Shown piece by piece: positions 38,555-50,961 of a DNA stretch of 64,000 nt. Numbering within the stretch: the stretch's first letter is position 1; every line of letters begins with the position of its first letter. The position numbers and the translations under genes were made by a program. The DNA lies in assembly GCA_034620365.1 (NCBI GenBank), contig JAQGEQ010000179.1, positions 124,001-188,000 of the forward strand, written 5' to 3'. This stretch comes from Pegea sp. RAD2-039 (Eukaryota > Chordata > Thaliacea > Salpida > Salpidae). The notes beneath the pieces are model-generated. The model worked only from the letters and a program-made list of their open reading frames with translations. It did not search any database and had not been told where the DNA came from.

Positions 38555-41546
38555 ATGTCAGGAAAGTCTCTACCAGGCCCATATGGGCTTCCTGTATTTG
38601 GATCTCTTCTGAGTCTTGTAAATTTTAAAGAACGAACTTTAATGGAGTGGTCGAAGTTGTATGGATCCGTGTATCAAGTAAAAATGGGTTCCTGGAAAGC
38701 AGTGGCCTTACAAGGGTAAATATACAATGTAATAAAGTGGTAAAAATTGAGTATAAGTAATAAAATATTGAATAATTTTCTTTTTCATTCCTTTTTATAC
38801 CGTTTAATTTATTTCATAAATTTAAAGCTTTTTGCTCTTTAATTTCAGTTATGAAGCAGTCAAAGAAGCTCTTGTTGATAAAGAAGATATTTTTTCTGAC
38901 CGACCCGTTATTGACGTTTTGAAATCGTACAGAACCAACAACGGATTACTCTTTACACCTGATAACGAACAATGTAAAGAGTGGAAAAAGTTAATAGTTG
39001 AAAGCTTTGATAAAGTTTGGAAACGTAAGCTTTTTAGATTTTAATTTAAACAATTGAATTATCGTTAATTTTAATAATGAGTTAGATAGATTTAATTTCA
39101 TAAAAAAAAACTAAATAAACTTGTTGAAGCTGCTTTATATGCGCTTTGTGTAAAGGACTTAATCTTTGTTTTTAAGTAGATACTAGAGAGAATTATTTTT
39201 TTCTATAATTATTTGTTTGAAATGTACAGATATAGGAGAAAGCATAATTACAGAAAGTCAAATACTTGTTCAAGAGCTTCAAAAAGCGCAAAATCAAAAG
39301 ATAGATATTGGAAAATATTTGGCTCAAACTTCAGCAAATATATTACTTCAAGTAAAACAGTTTATCTAAATTATCTATTGTCAAAATTTAACATCATAAA
39401 CGGTAACTACTACTTAAGCTTACCATTTTTTATCAATGTGTTATCTAAAGTTATTTTATAAAGTTGTCAACCTACAATATAAATTGTTTTAACCCTTTAT
39501 TTTCTAAAGCTGTGCAAGACTTAGGAATAAAGAAACAAAACCATTTTTATCGATCTGAGTCAGCATACCAAAATGCTTTTAATCTTTAGTAAACTGAGTT
39601 TTCTGGTGACTCTTTGTTCCAGTATTTAATGTTGTTTGTTTAAATTGAACAGTGGTTTATAAATAGTTTTTAAATTCTTTGATTTTTCAGTATTATTCAG
39701 TTTTTCAATGAAATTTAGCGAGTTCAAGCCAAAGAAAATTTCTTAAAAGTCATGAAAAGATGACAATATCATTGAACACTAACATAGTTTTGTTTACCGA
39801 TGGCGTTTTTCATATAAACTCTAAATCATCACTAAATCATAAAAACTTTTAATGCTAATTTTACTTCTAAAGTTTAAATGAAATAATCTTTTTAGATTTG
39901 TTTTTCCAAGCGGTTTCAATATGGTTCTGAACATCTGTCGTCAATTATTCAGCTTGTATATGGGACCCCACGGGACAGTCGGTTTGGTTTGATGGTTTTT
40001 ATGCCATGGACTAAAATACTTCCTTCTCATAGAAGGTTTATAGTTTTTATCTAGCCTACTTTAATTGAATTTCTTTCTGGCTGAATATATTATCTTATAA
40101 TATGTTAAAATGAAATGATTACAGTTTTAAACCACTTAAAGTTATAGTGAAGCATTTAACGATTTTTTTAGAGCATAAAAAATGTTTAGTAGTCGGTATA
40201 GAGGTGTGATATTATTGAGAAAAGAATTTTACAAATTTGTTTACTAAATGTCTTTAAAACTTTTGTAAAATTTTTTTGACTAAAAGTTATTCAAAAAATC
40301 AAAATCTACCAAAATAAACTTCATTAAGAGTTAAAATTCTAATTATTATTTTAGTTTTGTTATAAAGATATATCTAAACTACTTTAAAAAATCTATGATT
40401 TGTTAAAGTTTTGAATTTTTTTTTTATTGACAGTAATTAAAATGTTTTTTCAAGCTTTAATCATATCAAACTTATAAATGGAAAATTTTCGCTTTTCTGT
40501 TATTGTTAGAAAAGTTTATAGCAAACTTGATAAACTAAAGTTACTAAATGTTTAAAGATATCTTGAAGAAGTTGAAGATAGACATGAAAACCTTCTGAAA
40601 CGACTTGAAGAACTTCTCAGAGAACGAAATAAAAACAACTTAAATATTTCGGACTTATCATCAACTTTTTACGACGGTAAAACAGAAACAGTTTAAAACT
40701 CATCTTTGTAGTTAAATGGAAAGAAATTATTTTTTAACTGGTTATTTGAATTTATTTTACTTATCAAATTTTACTTATTTTACAGCTTTTAATTTTATTC
40801 GTCTTTTATTACTAGCGTTTAAGAATCCGAATAGTTCAGAAGTTAGGTACTTTCTGACAGTGATTGAAGATATGCTTTTTGGAGGAACTTTCCCATCACG
40901 ATCTCAACTGATGTGGATTTTGTTACTTTTATTAAAAAATCCGTCTTATGTTCCTCGAGTTCAAAAAGAAATTGATGAAGTTTTCGGTGAGGTTTAGTTC
41001 TGATGCTTACAAATCAATAAAAAGTTTCAGATGTCTGAAAGTGAAATAAACAATTTAGAATACGGAAAAAAAAGGATCGAAGATGGAGGTGAAGAGCTTG
41101 AAAGATTACATCTGGCTCGAGCTGTAATGGAAGAAGGGTTAAGACTTCGACCCGCTGTTCCAACCGGCAACTTCCATTCTACAAAACGGGACACAATTTT
41201 CAAAAATTTTTATATTGAAAAAGGCTCTATGGTGATCCCAAACATTTGGAGTGTTCATCATGATTCTAAATTTTGGGCTCCTGATCCCGAAGAATATCGT
41301 CCAGAACGGCACATGGATGAAAAGGGGCATTTTGTTTCTTCCGGCCACGTGATCCCGTTTTCAATCGGACGACGTAGCTGCGCAGGAAGTAAAATTGCAA
41401 GAAAGCTTCTTTTCACTACTTTTGTATCTTTACTGAAAAATTTTGATTTGAAAATTGCTGATGATAGCACAGTAGATGTAGAAGGAGAATCAGTTGCTTT
41501 GTATGTTCCTCCTCCTTATAAATTACTTTTAACAAACCGATTTTGA
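38555..41546 (+). CDS. cytochrome P450 with atypical I-helix, near complete
   Basis: Heme-thiolate enzyme, predicted 479 aa from seven exons: 38555-38715, 38849-39024, 39230-39351, 39896-40035, 40558-40676, 40786-40991, 41031-41546; all in phase. The start MSGKSLPGPYGLPVFGS is the proline-rich hinge of microsomal P450s, but the hydrophobic N-terminal anchor that normally precedes it is absent. A CTAAG acceptor-like site just before the ATG leaves room for a missed first exon. Exon 4 has the KRFQYGS region. Exon 7 has the K-helix ExxR (EEGLRLRP), the YRPERHM PERF motif and the heme loop FSIGRRSCAG with the Cys ligand. The I-helix reads FGGTFPS where AGTDTT is usual, so the acid-alcohol pair is missing. 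The CYP2-like layout suggests a CYP2-clan member, but the family is not assigned. Intron 6 is only 39 nt. Confidence 0.9.
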
Positions 41547-43646
41547 AAATTCCAAAGACATTTTTCTGTTTATTTCCTGTTTAAAAACTTCTCATTAAAA
41601 TTTTCTTGATTAAAATTTCTTGAAATTCCACGTTAATGACAAAAACATTTGTTTTTTTTTCATAATATTTTTAACTTTAAATGTATAATAACTTTAATAT
41701 TTTGAAACTAAGTTTTGTTGAGAAATTTTCCTAGAAAAATTTATTTTCAACCAACTGCTGTAAACCATCTGAAAACATTTTTTTGTTTTTTCATGAGATA
41801 TTTTACCACATATAATTAAGCGTGGAAATCTCTTTACATTTTGTGGCGCTATACAAAACTTTAATGGGTTTCAAATCAAATTTTCAAAAAGTTGTTGTTA
41901 AAGCAATTAAAATCTGCACAACAAATAAATGTTTGATCTCATCACTTTAAAATGTTAAACTATCTTATCTAACTTTTCTATTTATGCAAATTATAAACAT
42001 TTTTCGTATTTATAATTAAGCAAATTGAACTAAAGTGGAAAGTTTTTTCATTTGACAAACTTTTAATTCGCAAATTATCTTGTCAAATTTACCAGTCAAA
42101 TTGTATATTTAAAATAACAAAAAATCAACCAATAAACGGCTACAATATAAAAGTTTTCTTTATTCGTATAATGATTAAATTGAAATAAATTTGAAAATTT
42201 TTTTAATTTAGATAATATACAATTGTATTATAACTATTAAAATCATTAAGGTACACTTTCAATACGCCAATGCTATTACTTTAAAATAGTTAAAATAAAG
42301 TAAAAAGTTTTTATCCTTTAAATTTTGATTCGAAAACATCTCGATTTAATTTAAAAGTAGACAATAAAAAGTTTTATGATTTAGCAAACATAATAAATTG
42401 TATAAAACGGTATCAATATTTAACGAAAAAGAAAATTTGTTGATTCAATAAGTTTACCATTTGTTTAGAATCTTTATTTGCTCTTTAATAAGTTTGCGTG
42501 AAATTTTTTACCTGCTGATACCATATCAACGAAGAATATATTCTTTTAAAAAAGCTTTCAATTGTAAATGTCATCGCTAAAAAGCATAGAAAAGGTTACA
42601 AAAGCCAAACAATTACGAGTTTGTGCTTTTTTTCTAGTGCATTCAAATATTTCAAATTTTAGATTGTTTGCTATTATCAAGATGATTTTATTTCTTGTTT
42701 ATAAATATAATTGAACTATTCAGTAAGATCTATCTACTCATATAAAAACAGGTTCTTTCCCAATACTTGTTCGTCACACTTTTACAAAATCATGTGATAT
42801 AAACGTTTGTTTAGAAAAACAGAATGAAATCTAAGTAGGATTTAAAAAACACTTTAATTCAAAATCAAATAACTAATTCAAAAGTAATGTTATTAAATCA
42901 ACAAACAAAACAATCCGTCTTTAATTCCTTAGTAAAAAATCTAATAAAAGTAAGTTAATTACATCCATACTTGTTTATTAAAATTAATATAAATAAATAC
43001 CAGTAAAAGTAATAGCTTTTAATCTTTAAAACTTTTGTGCATACTTACCAATATTTATATATATTTATTTACAAGTATTTATTTATGAAATTTAATCAAA
43101 CAATTGAATAGTAATAAAATTGAACTATTTGTACATATCAAAAGTATTTATCATGTGTTTATTATGTAGATAACTGAATATAACTAATCGAAAAACTGTA
43201 GACCTCAAAATTCATAAAATACAAAATATTTAAAACTATTCACTTAAAATAAATATTCTTTTTTTTCTCTCAAAATCAATTTAAGTTTGAGTAAAATATT
43301 TTAGTCTTAGTATTTATTTAAACTTGGAAACAACAATTAAAGAATTATTCACTGGACAACAATTTACTACTTGTAAATACGCTAGTAGCAGAAAGCTCTT
43401 ATAAAAGTGATGTCCAATAGTATTGATATAAATCAACACAATTGGAAGATTGAACAATTTATATATATAAATTAAAGATGCAAAAAAGCATTCATAAAAA
43501 TCATTCTAATTTATTTGCAAATAGAAATCAAAGTAGAAAATGTATAATGAGCTCAATAAGTAAAATCAAAATAATTAAGAAGTACAGAGAAATATTTGAA
43601 AGTCTTGAACATTGGAAAAATTGCATTATTCAAAATTGAAAAAGAT
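41547..43646. other. intergenic region between convergent P450 and Rab32/38 genes
   Basis: About 2.1 kb of AT-rich DNA that should contain two 3' UTRs. No open frame, RNA gene or repeat is supported. Confidence 0.6.
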
Positions 43647-45377
43647 TCATTTGCAGCATCCTTCTTTGGTATCTTTTTCGTTGCCTGGCGACTTCTCTAA
43701 ATCGATTATGTCCTTGACAACTACCTTCGAGCTACTGTGGCTTCGTTCATTTGACAAAATTTTATTTACCATATAATTAGCTGCTTCATCAATATTTGTG
43801 TTGTTCTATAAAAAGATTTTTTTTATTTTAATGAATATTTAATATCTATTAAATCCCTTATTGTATAAATGTATGGTTGTAAAAATTTGGATAAATTAAA
43901 TCATTTTTCAGGTAATTACTTTAAAACTAGCTAATTGATCAAGTTGTTTGCAGATAAAAAACAAAAGCTCTTTCAAAAAGATTATCAAAAGTAATTTTTT
44001 AAGAAACAAAACTTTAACTATTTGAATGTAATTCGAGTATTCACCAAACTTTAGCATCAAATAACTTTTAGATTATGTCAATCAAACTTTTAAAGATTGG
44101 TACATTTTCAATTCAAAAATTTTACTTTTGCAGATGTTGGATAAAAAGCATCAAATCCTTTTTCTTCGCAAAAATTATTCATTTGAGTCATTTCTTTTGA
44201 GACATCTTCTTCAATGCTATCACATTTGTTACCTAGTAATACTGTTGGAATATGTGACCCATTTGGCAATGATACCTATATGATATTCATGCTTAACTAC
44301 AACTATCATGAAGAAAATTGTAATGCTATTACAAAATACTTTTATATTTAAATTTTAAACCAATTATTGTTAGATTTCTTAACCAAAAGTAATTTGGGTT
44401 TAGCACACAATAAAAAAATACTTTTCTTTTTCAAAAAAGACTTAAAGCAATACTTTTTGAAAAATCTAAATTATACTGATAAATTAAATCTAAAAGAAAT
44501 TGCGATTTCTAGACCAAAACTGTTCTAGTGACAAAAAAATGAATTCTTCAAGAAATCCAAATGTACAGTTTGTATAAAATACATTTTTGTCATTCATATA
44601 TCACTCAGATGAGTACATTAAAAGACTTCACTAACAGACAAAAGAATCTTTAAGTCCTAAGTTGGTCGAATTGGTCAGTAAGTTGTAATTCAATCATTCC
44701 ATTTTATTAAGTTTACCATTGTTTAGTTACTTTTAGATATTTTTACATATACAAACACAACCTTGTTGTCCAGATCGCTTTTCCATCTATTGACTGCCTC
44801 AAACGTAGAAGTTCGGTTCATATCAAACACGATAAAAGCCCCCACAGCATCACGGTAATAAACTCTTGTCATATTTCCAAACCTTTCTTGACCTATGCAA
44901 AAAAAAAAGCGCTTTAACTTGTGGGGAATTTATTTTTATGTATGTCACAAAGTGATCCACCAACCAGCGATATCCCATAATTGTAGTCTGACTAAACAAT
45001 TTTCATCCCAATTTATTATTTTCAGAGCAAAGTCGACTCCAATGGTAGCTCTATATTGCTGGGAAAATATTCGATGTACATATCGTTTAATGATGCTTGT
45101 TTTACCAACACCAAGGTCTCCAATAACCAAAACCTTTATTTTAAAGTCGTAATAAAAAGTGATTTAATATTTTACTTTTTAGAGCTATAAAAAGTATTAA
45201 GCAGATGTTTATACCTAAATATAAAATATTAAGTAAAGATTTATATCAATAGATAATTAATTATATTTTAAACTTTTTTATTAATGAATGAAAAATATTT
45301 TGACGTTTTATTATAATTTCAACTTTTAAAATAATCACCTTAAATAAATATTCTTTTTTTTCGTCTAATTGCTCCAT
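43647..45377 (-). CDS. RAB32: Rab32/38-family small GTPase, complete
   Basis: Membrane-traffic GTPase linked in animals to lysosome-related organelles and mitochondria, predicted 215 aa. Exons: 45377-45339, 45133-44965, 44892-44762, 44275-44126, 43805-43647; all in phase. All G-boxes are present: GDLGVGKTS (P-loop), [12 protein letters not shown] (switch I), [12 protein letters not shown] (switch II; the Ile instead of Thr is typical of Rab32/38), GNKCD and TSAK. The [18 protein letters not shown] segment and SDLDNK further on are close to vertebrate Rab32. The C terminus EGCCK supplies a double-cysteine prenylation site. Human Rab32 is of similar length (about 225 aa). I use the Rab32 symbol for the Rab32/38 ancestor and cannot separate the two paralogues here. 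Confidence 0.95.
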
Positions 45378-48018
45378 TATATTTAAAAATATATTTTTTT
45401 TCTGTAGATTTAAATAAAGTAATTATTACACTAATGAAAGCAACTTATTCAAAAACAACTTCAAAAAAGATTTTTACATTTTAAAGCATATACTAAAAGA
45501 ACAAAAGGTGTTAACTAATAAAATCATTTTGACTTTGATGTTATTGATTGAGTTAAATGTTTGCTGCAATTTGTAGTTAATAATTAATTTGTGTTTAAAA
45601 ATATAATAATCAAAATATTATTTTTGTTGATGTAACTTTTTAAGAGCAATTTATGAAGTTAAATGACAATTTTCATGAAATTAAACCAACAAAAATTTTA
45701 ATGGCTTTATAATTTAATTACTGTTATCTTTGAAAAAATTCAATTTGTAATTTCACCAAATGAAGTGATATTATATTATCATTTGTTTCAATACTTAATC
45801 CTAGAATTGCTCTATTAGAATTATTCACTTTTGAGTTGATATTACGTTATTTTTTATAAATTAGTAACTAACTTTTTATCACTTGCTGAGGATATTTCCT
45901 ATTTTTCAGATAACAAATAATTAAAAAAATGTTTAATCACATTTAATCACTATACTATGAAAATATTGAATAAAAGCTTTAATTAAAACCTATTCAATAA
46001 AACAAAATTGAATTTTCACTGAATAAATTGTAACGATCAGAAAATAAAAAGGTAGAAAACGCCGTTTTCTACATATCATAAAATTATACGCCAGAAAGTT
46101 TCAAGTAATCATTGATGTTAAAAATTTATAATACAAAGACTTTAATATCATAAGAAACTAGGTAAATTCATTGCATAGATCTTCTTAATATTAATAATAA
46201 TAGATGGTGATAGATTGTTTGCAGGGTCTTAAGATAGTTAGAGTAATCAAAACCTTTAATTCATAATAGCAGCTGCCTCTAATACTGTTTAAAGATTCGA
46301 TGAAAAGCATTTATGCCTGATAACCTAAGCCTACAAAATTCTTAACTTAACAACATTGAATCAAAGATGCAACCGTGCGTAGCAAACGTGTAATAAAGAA
46401 AAAACCACATACAAAAGATAACAAAAAATGCCTTGACAGAGAAATATTTTAACAAAATAGTTCGATTTCCTCTTTTACATTTAAAGAATTTTTATTAACT
46501 TCAATAGAATGTTAGACTGTCGAATAATCTTTAAAAATAAGATTTATTTTAAAGCTGAAAGAAAGCAGTATAAGAAGTTTCTGTTTCTAAACATATTTAA
46601 AAGTGCAAATTTGATGTAACAGCTGAAAGTAGTAAAAGAAAAACAATTAAGAATAAAGATTTCTATTAACAGAAGAAGCTGGAAACTTACAGAAGAAAAC
46701 ATAGATATAAAAATTTTAAATTAATTATAAATAACGAAATTGTATTACGTGTATACAAGTCTTGAATCCTTTCTTTGTTTTAATTCTAAAAATATTTAAA
46801 GCAGAGCCTCTCACAGAAATGCTCAATATACTAGTTATACCTAGCAAAAGCCTGCTTATTTTTTCAAAAAAAAAGGAATGATTCGAAAAAAAATAAAAAT
46901 TTTTTTTTCAAAGTTACATATTATGGTTTAAATTTTAAACTTTCATATTTGCAATCATATTTTACAAATAGTTTTATTATAAGAAACTAAATATTACAGT
47001 TCTTGAACATCACCGACCATTTTCTACTACTAATTAAATTGTACAACTTTGTTTGATTTACTCAAATTTGAGTTCTTCAATTTTCAGTGTAGTTTTTAAA
47101 GATGGTTGTTTTATTTTTTTAAACTGCTTTGTAGGCACAAAGGCATTTTTTCAATTTAAAAAGAATAAATTGGTTTTCATAATGTTAAATTTTGCTTTTA
47201 TTTATTTGATTACTATTTATAATTTTATCTTACAGTTATTTAAAATATGTTAATTATCATATTAATTAGCAGTTTAAACTTTTATGTAACTTGAAGTAAT
47301 ATATAATAATTAAAGTAAATAAAAGTAATTTTCAATATTTGTTTTCAACTTATTGATTTATCTTAAACTGACTTTTCAATATTTTTTTGGTAATTGAAGA
47401 AATATTATAAAGATTGAAAGTTTGTTTTTAAGATGGTGAAGAATTTATAAAGATGATTATTAAATTACTAGTTTTAAAGTATTTATATAAGATCAGAGAA
47501 AAAACCTTCTATTATACTTATTTTAATTATTCTACTTTAAAATAAAAATATAATTTGTTTTATATATCCTAAGTTTGATAATAATGCTAGTAATATATTT
47601 TTTCTATGTGTTATTATTAAATGCCTAAGAATAATTAATTTAAGTCTAAAATTTTGTGATTTATTTTGTTATTTCATTAGCAGCAAATTACCAATTAAGT
47701 CTAATTTTTTGTTTATTATTTCCTGCATATACTGTAATTTTCAGGATCTTATAAATGATTCTATTATTTTTATTTATTATAATTTTAATCTTTAGTCTTA
47801 ATTTAATTTTTTTTAAACATTAAAAGTTTAGTTTTTATATAATTTTTCTTCATATGATGATGTTACATTCTTTTTTATATTAGACAATCTTTTCAATTTA
47901 AAGGTCTGTTGTTTCTACAAATTTTTATTTACCTAGATAGAAATTTATTTATTTGTTTAAAACTTTATTGTTTATCAGATTATTGTTATATTTTAGTGAT
48001 TAAAGTAAAATTTCAAAA
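45378..48018. other. intergenic region between divergent Rab32/38 and CCDC12 genes
   Basis: About 2.6 kb, strongly AT-rich, holding the promoters of both neighbours. The plus frame at 47053-47253 is Phe/Ile/Asn-rich and looks like AT-driven noise. No feature is supported. Confidence 0.6.
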
Positions 48019-48809
48019 ATGTCTGAAGATAATATTGGTAAAATGGAAGAAGTTGCCAAAAAACGGCGTGAAAAATTGCTAGCATTAAAGAAAAGAAAAA
48101 ATGAAAATGATAATCCTAATCTTCCTATGGATGAAGGACCCAATACATTGCCTAAACCTCAATTTAAACTCCGAAGCTATTTCACAGATAATGAAAAGTT
48201 TGATAACCAGGTGGAACCTGCTAAACCATCTGATATAACTAAGCATGTTGCTGTAAGTATTTGTTTTATTTATAAAGCTTGTTGGTTGATATTTGTAAAT
48301 ATAAAACTTAATTTTATTTGAGTTTTCAAGATTTATTCAACTTTGATTAAGCTGATATTTATTTAAATTCTTTTATAGTTTTGAGCTGATTGTTTATAAC
48401 TCTGAATTTACAATCTAACATTGTAGTGTAAATTGATATAATGAAGATATCAATCTCAATTGTTTCTTTGTAAAATTCTAAAGATATTTATTACTCAATA
48501 TGTCAACATATGTTTAATTGTTCTTTAAAATCTACAACTTTATTTTGATCTTTTTAACAGGATCAACTAGAGCATCAGGAATCTGTTCCAACAATTGCCC
48601 ATGAAGTAGATCTCTTTAAATTAGCTCCTCGCAAGCCAGATTGGGATCTAAAACGAGATATCAAGAATCGATTGGATGCTCTAGATAGAAGAACATCAAG
48701 AGCTATTGCTGATATTGTTCGTGAAAAGTTGATTGAAACAGCTAAAGATGATATTTCATCAATTACTTTACCTGAAATGAACAAACAATCAAATTATGAA
48801 TCAGATTAG
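48019..48809 (+). CDS. CCDC12: CCDC12/Cwf18 spliceosome-associated protein, complete
   Basis: Component of activated spliceosomes (yeast Cwf18 relative), predicted 160 aa from two exons, 48019-48252 and 48561-48809. The N-terminal part is a charged coiled coil (EEVAKKRREKLLALKKRKNE). The diagnostic C-terminal block is EVDLFKLAPRKPDWDLKRDI, followed by DRRTSRAIADIVREKL, both close to human CCDC12 (EVDLANLAPRKPDWDLKRDV). Length agrees with the family (about 166 aa). The start ATG is the first in frame. The single intron has a consensus GTAAGT donor and AACAG acceptor. Confidence 0.95.
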
Positions 48810-50961
48810 TTTGAGAAAAGAGACTTAATATTCTGTTATCATTTTGTATGTAGTCCAATAAATATCGGAATCACATAACGTTATGTAACTATCAACTTAT
48901 GGTTCTTGTTGAAAGCAATATAATGGAGTTGATGAAACTGGAAATTTTGGCTTCTAATTTCAACTTAGACCTTAAGACTTCTTCTAACTTTAGATTTGTT
49001 TCATCAAATTTGTTTAAATTGGTCTGTTTGCTTTTTTATCAACAATCTTTTTTAAATTATTGAATAAATATTTGTTGATATAAACTATTAGGTGAAATAT
49101 ATTATTATTTTTTGCTTAAACAGAAGTCCTAGAAGGTTAAATAAATTTGTTGAATGAAAAGACAAACTAGAAATTTTTAGAAATAGATTAAATAAATTTT
49201 TTTATTGATTTCAGTTTTCTGATTTTGATTATATACTAGACTTATATTAGTTGTCAACTGACATATTTGTGGTGGTTGCTCCAAATTAGTTAGAATGAAA
49301 CCGCGACAAGTTTTAGGGCGTTGTCTAATTTATATCTATTATTCAACATATTTTATGGGAAATGAATTTCTGACATTTGAAAAAAATCGCTTTACTTGTT
49401 TCAAATAAGAAAATAATAATATGAAAAAGTTATTTGCTTGGAAAGCATCGTCATTTTTCATAAAATATTTTACAACTTTTTATTTCGGTTTCAAAGTTTA
49501 AAACGAATTTCAAATAATAACGTCTTTTACTTTATTAGCAACTTTTCTTTAGGCTTTTAATCAACTCAAACAAAAGATTTAATAATATCTTATTAATAAT
49601 GTCTTAGTAAACATTTTTAAGTGCAATTAAACTTAATAATTGATACAAAATATACATCAATTATACTAGTGCTAAGGTTTTTGAACTGCTGTACTATCAG
49701 CGATTTTTATTTATTACAATAAATGCGAAGGGGGGTACCTGAAGAGAGAACCTCTCGCTAACACGCATTCTCACAAATAACATATATTTAGTCAAAAATA
49801 TAGAAAGCAAAAGATGTAACATATGGCATTTCGGTAGCCCTCAAAGCATATAGCAGTGAACAATTACATAGAATCATTATAATATTAAAAAAAAGGAAAA
49901 ATTCACAGTTTAGAGCATAGGCAGTGTTCTATTCTATATTTTTACATAAATTTCTAGGTAGACTTGAATTTTTTTTTCTATTGTAAATCTATAAAGAAAA
50001 AAAATTGTTAATTAATTAATTAGCAGATAATAAAATGTCTAATGTAATTTAGAGTGCTCGTTTCATATTATTTGAAAAACTTTATAATAATTGTTGAATG
50101 CTGAAGGTCGAGCTTGAGAAAAAATTTTAAGCTAAATGATTTATATTATTTAAAGTTTAAATTTATTACTATACATTTGTATCTTAGATAAAAATTTAAA
50201 TAAAAATACTAAAAGTTTATAATAATAAAGTTGAATATTGCTGGCTAACAAAATATACTTTCAAATTCCCAAAATTGGACAATTTTGAAGTTGTTTTTTT
50301 GTACAATGTGAATCATATCAAAAATCTTATTACATTTATTAACTATTTTGAAATCTTATTTACTAATCCTAAATTTGAAACTTTTATTTAGATAATTTAT
50401 AAAAATTAATATTCGAATTTTTATATATTATTTATGCATATTTTTCATGAAATTGCTTTTTGATTTCAATTTTAAATTGTATTGATAAGATAAATTATAT
50501 TTAAATTCAAATTATTGTTTTTTTTACTAATTTCATTTGTTTATGATTTTATTATATTGATGTTTTGTTTAGTATGAAAAGTATTAGTTCTATTCAATTG
50601 TTTTAAAGATAGCTTTAAAGATATATAAGTTTTTTTATTTGAAAGCTTATACCTTTTTTCTTGATACTTTGAAATTTATATTTTCTATGTATACATTTTA
50701 TACCATCATTAGAACAATTTTTCAGTCATGACTAATAAATCTTTTAATAATTTCTTCTAATAGTTTTTTGAAATATTTTAATGGGTACTATGATAATAAA
50801 AGTCTAAATGTTAATATATATATTTGTTTTTTTAATCTAACAATTTATTATATTTATTTTGTTTCAAATCTTTTTGTCTAAACTAGTTTAATAGAAATTA
50901 TATCTCATTTGATTAATGTTTTTATGTTTTTAGAACAATCTATAATAAAAATTAATTGATT
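48810..50961. other. intergenic region between CCDC12 and TACO1
   Basis: About 2.15 kb between two genes in the same orientation. It contains a LINE 3'-end fragment (49706-49922, listed separately); the rest is AT-rich without a supported feature. Confidence 0.55.
49706..49922 (-). mobile_element. 3'-end fragment of the CR1/L2-like LINE
   Basis: About 215 bp that align with the 3' UTR of the LINE at 35.25 kb. Shared features are the ATAAATGCGAAG start, the GGTACCTGAAGA block, ATTCTCACAAATAACA, the CATGGCATTTC-like block and the AACAATTACAT block near the far end. It is in the same orientation (minus), severely 5' truncated and without any ORF. It also shows strong similarity to the SINE tail at 33.98-34.04 kb. 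Confidence 0.8.
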
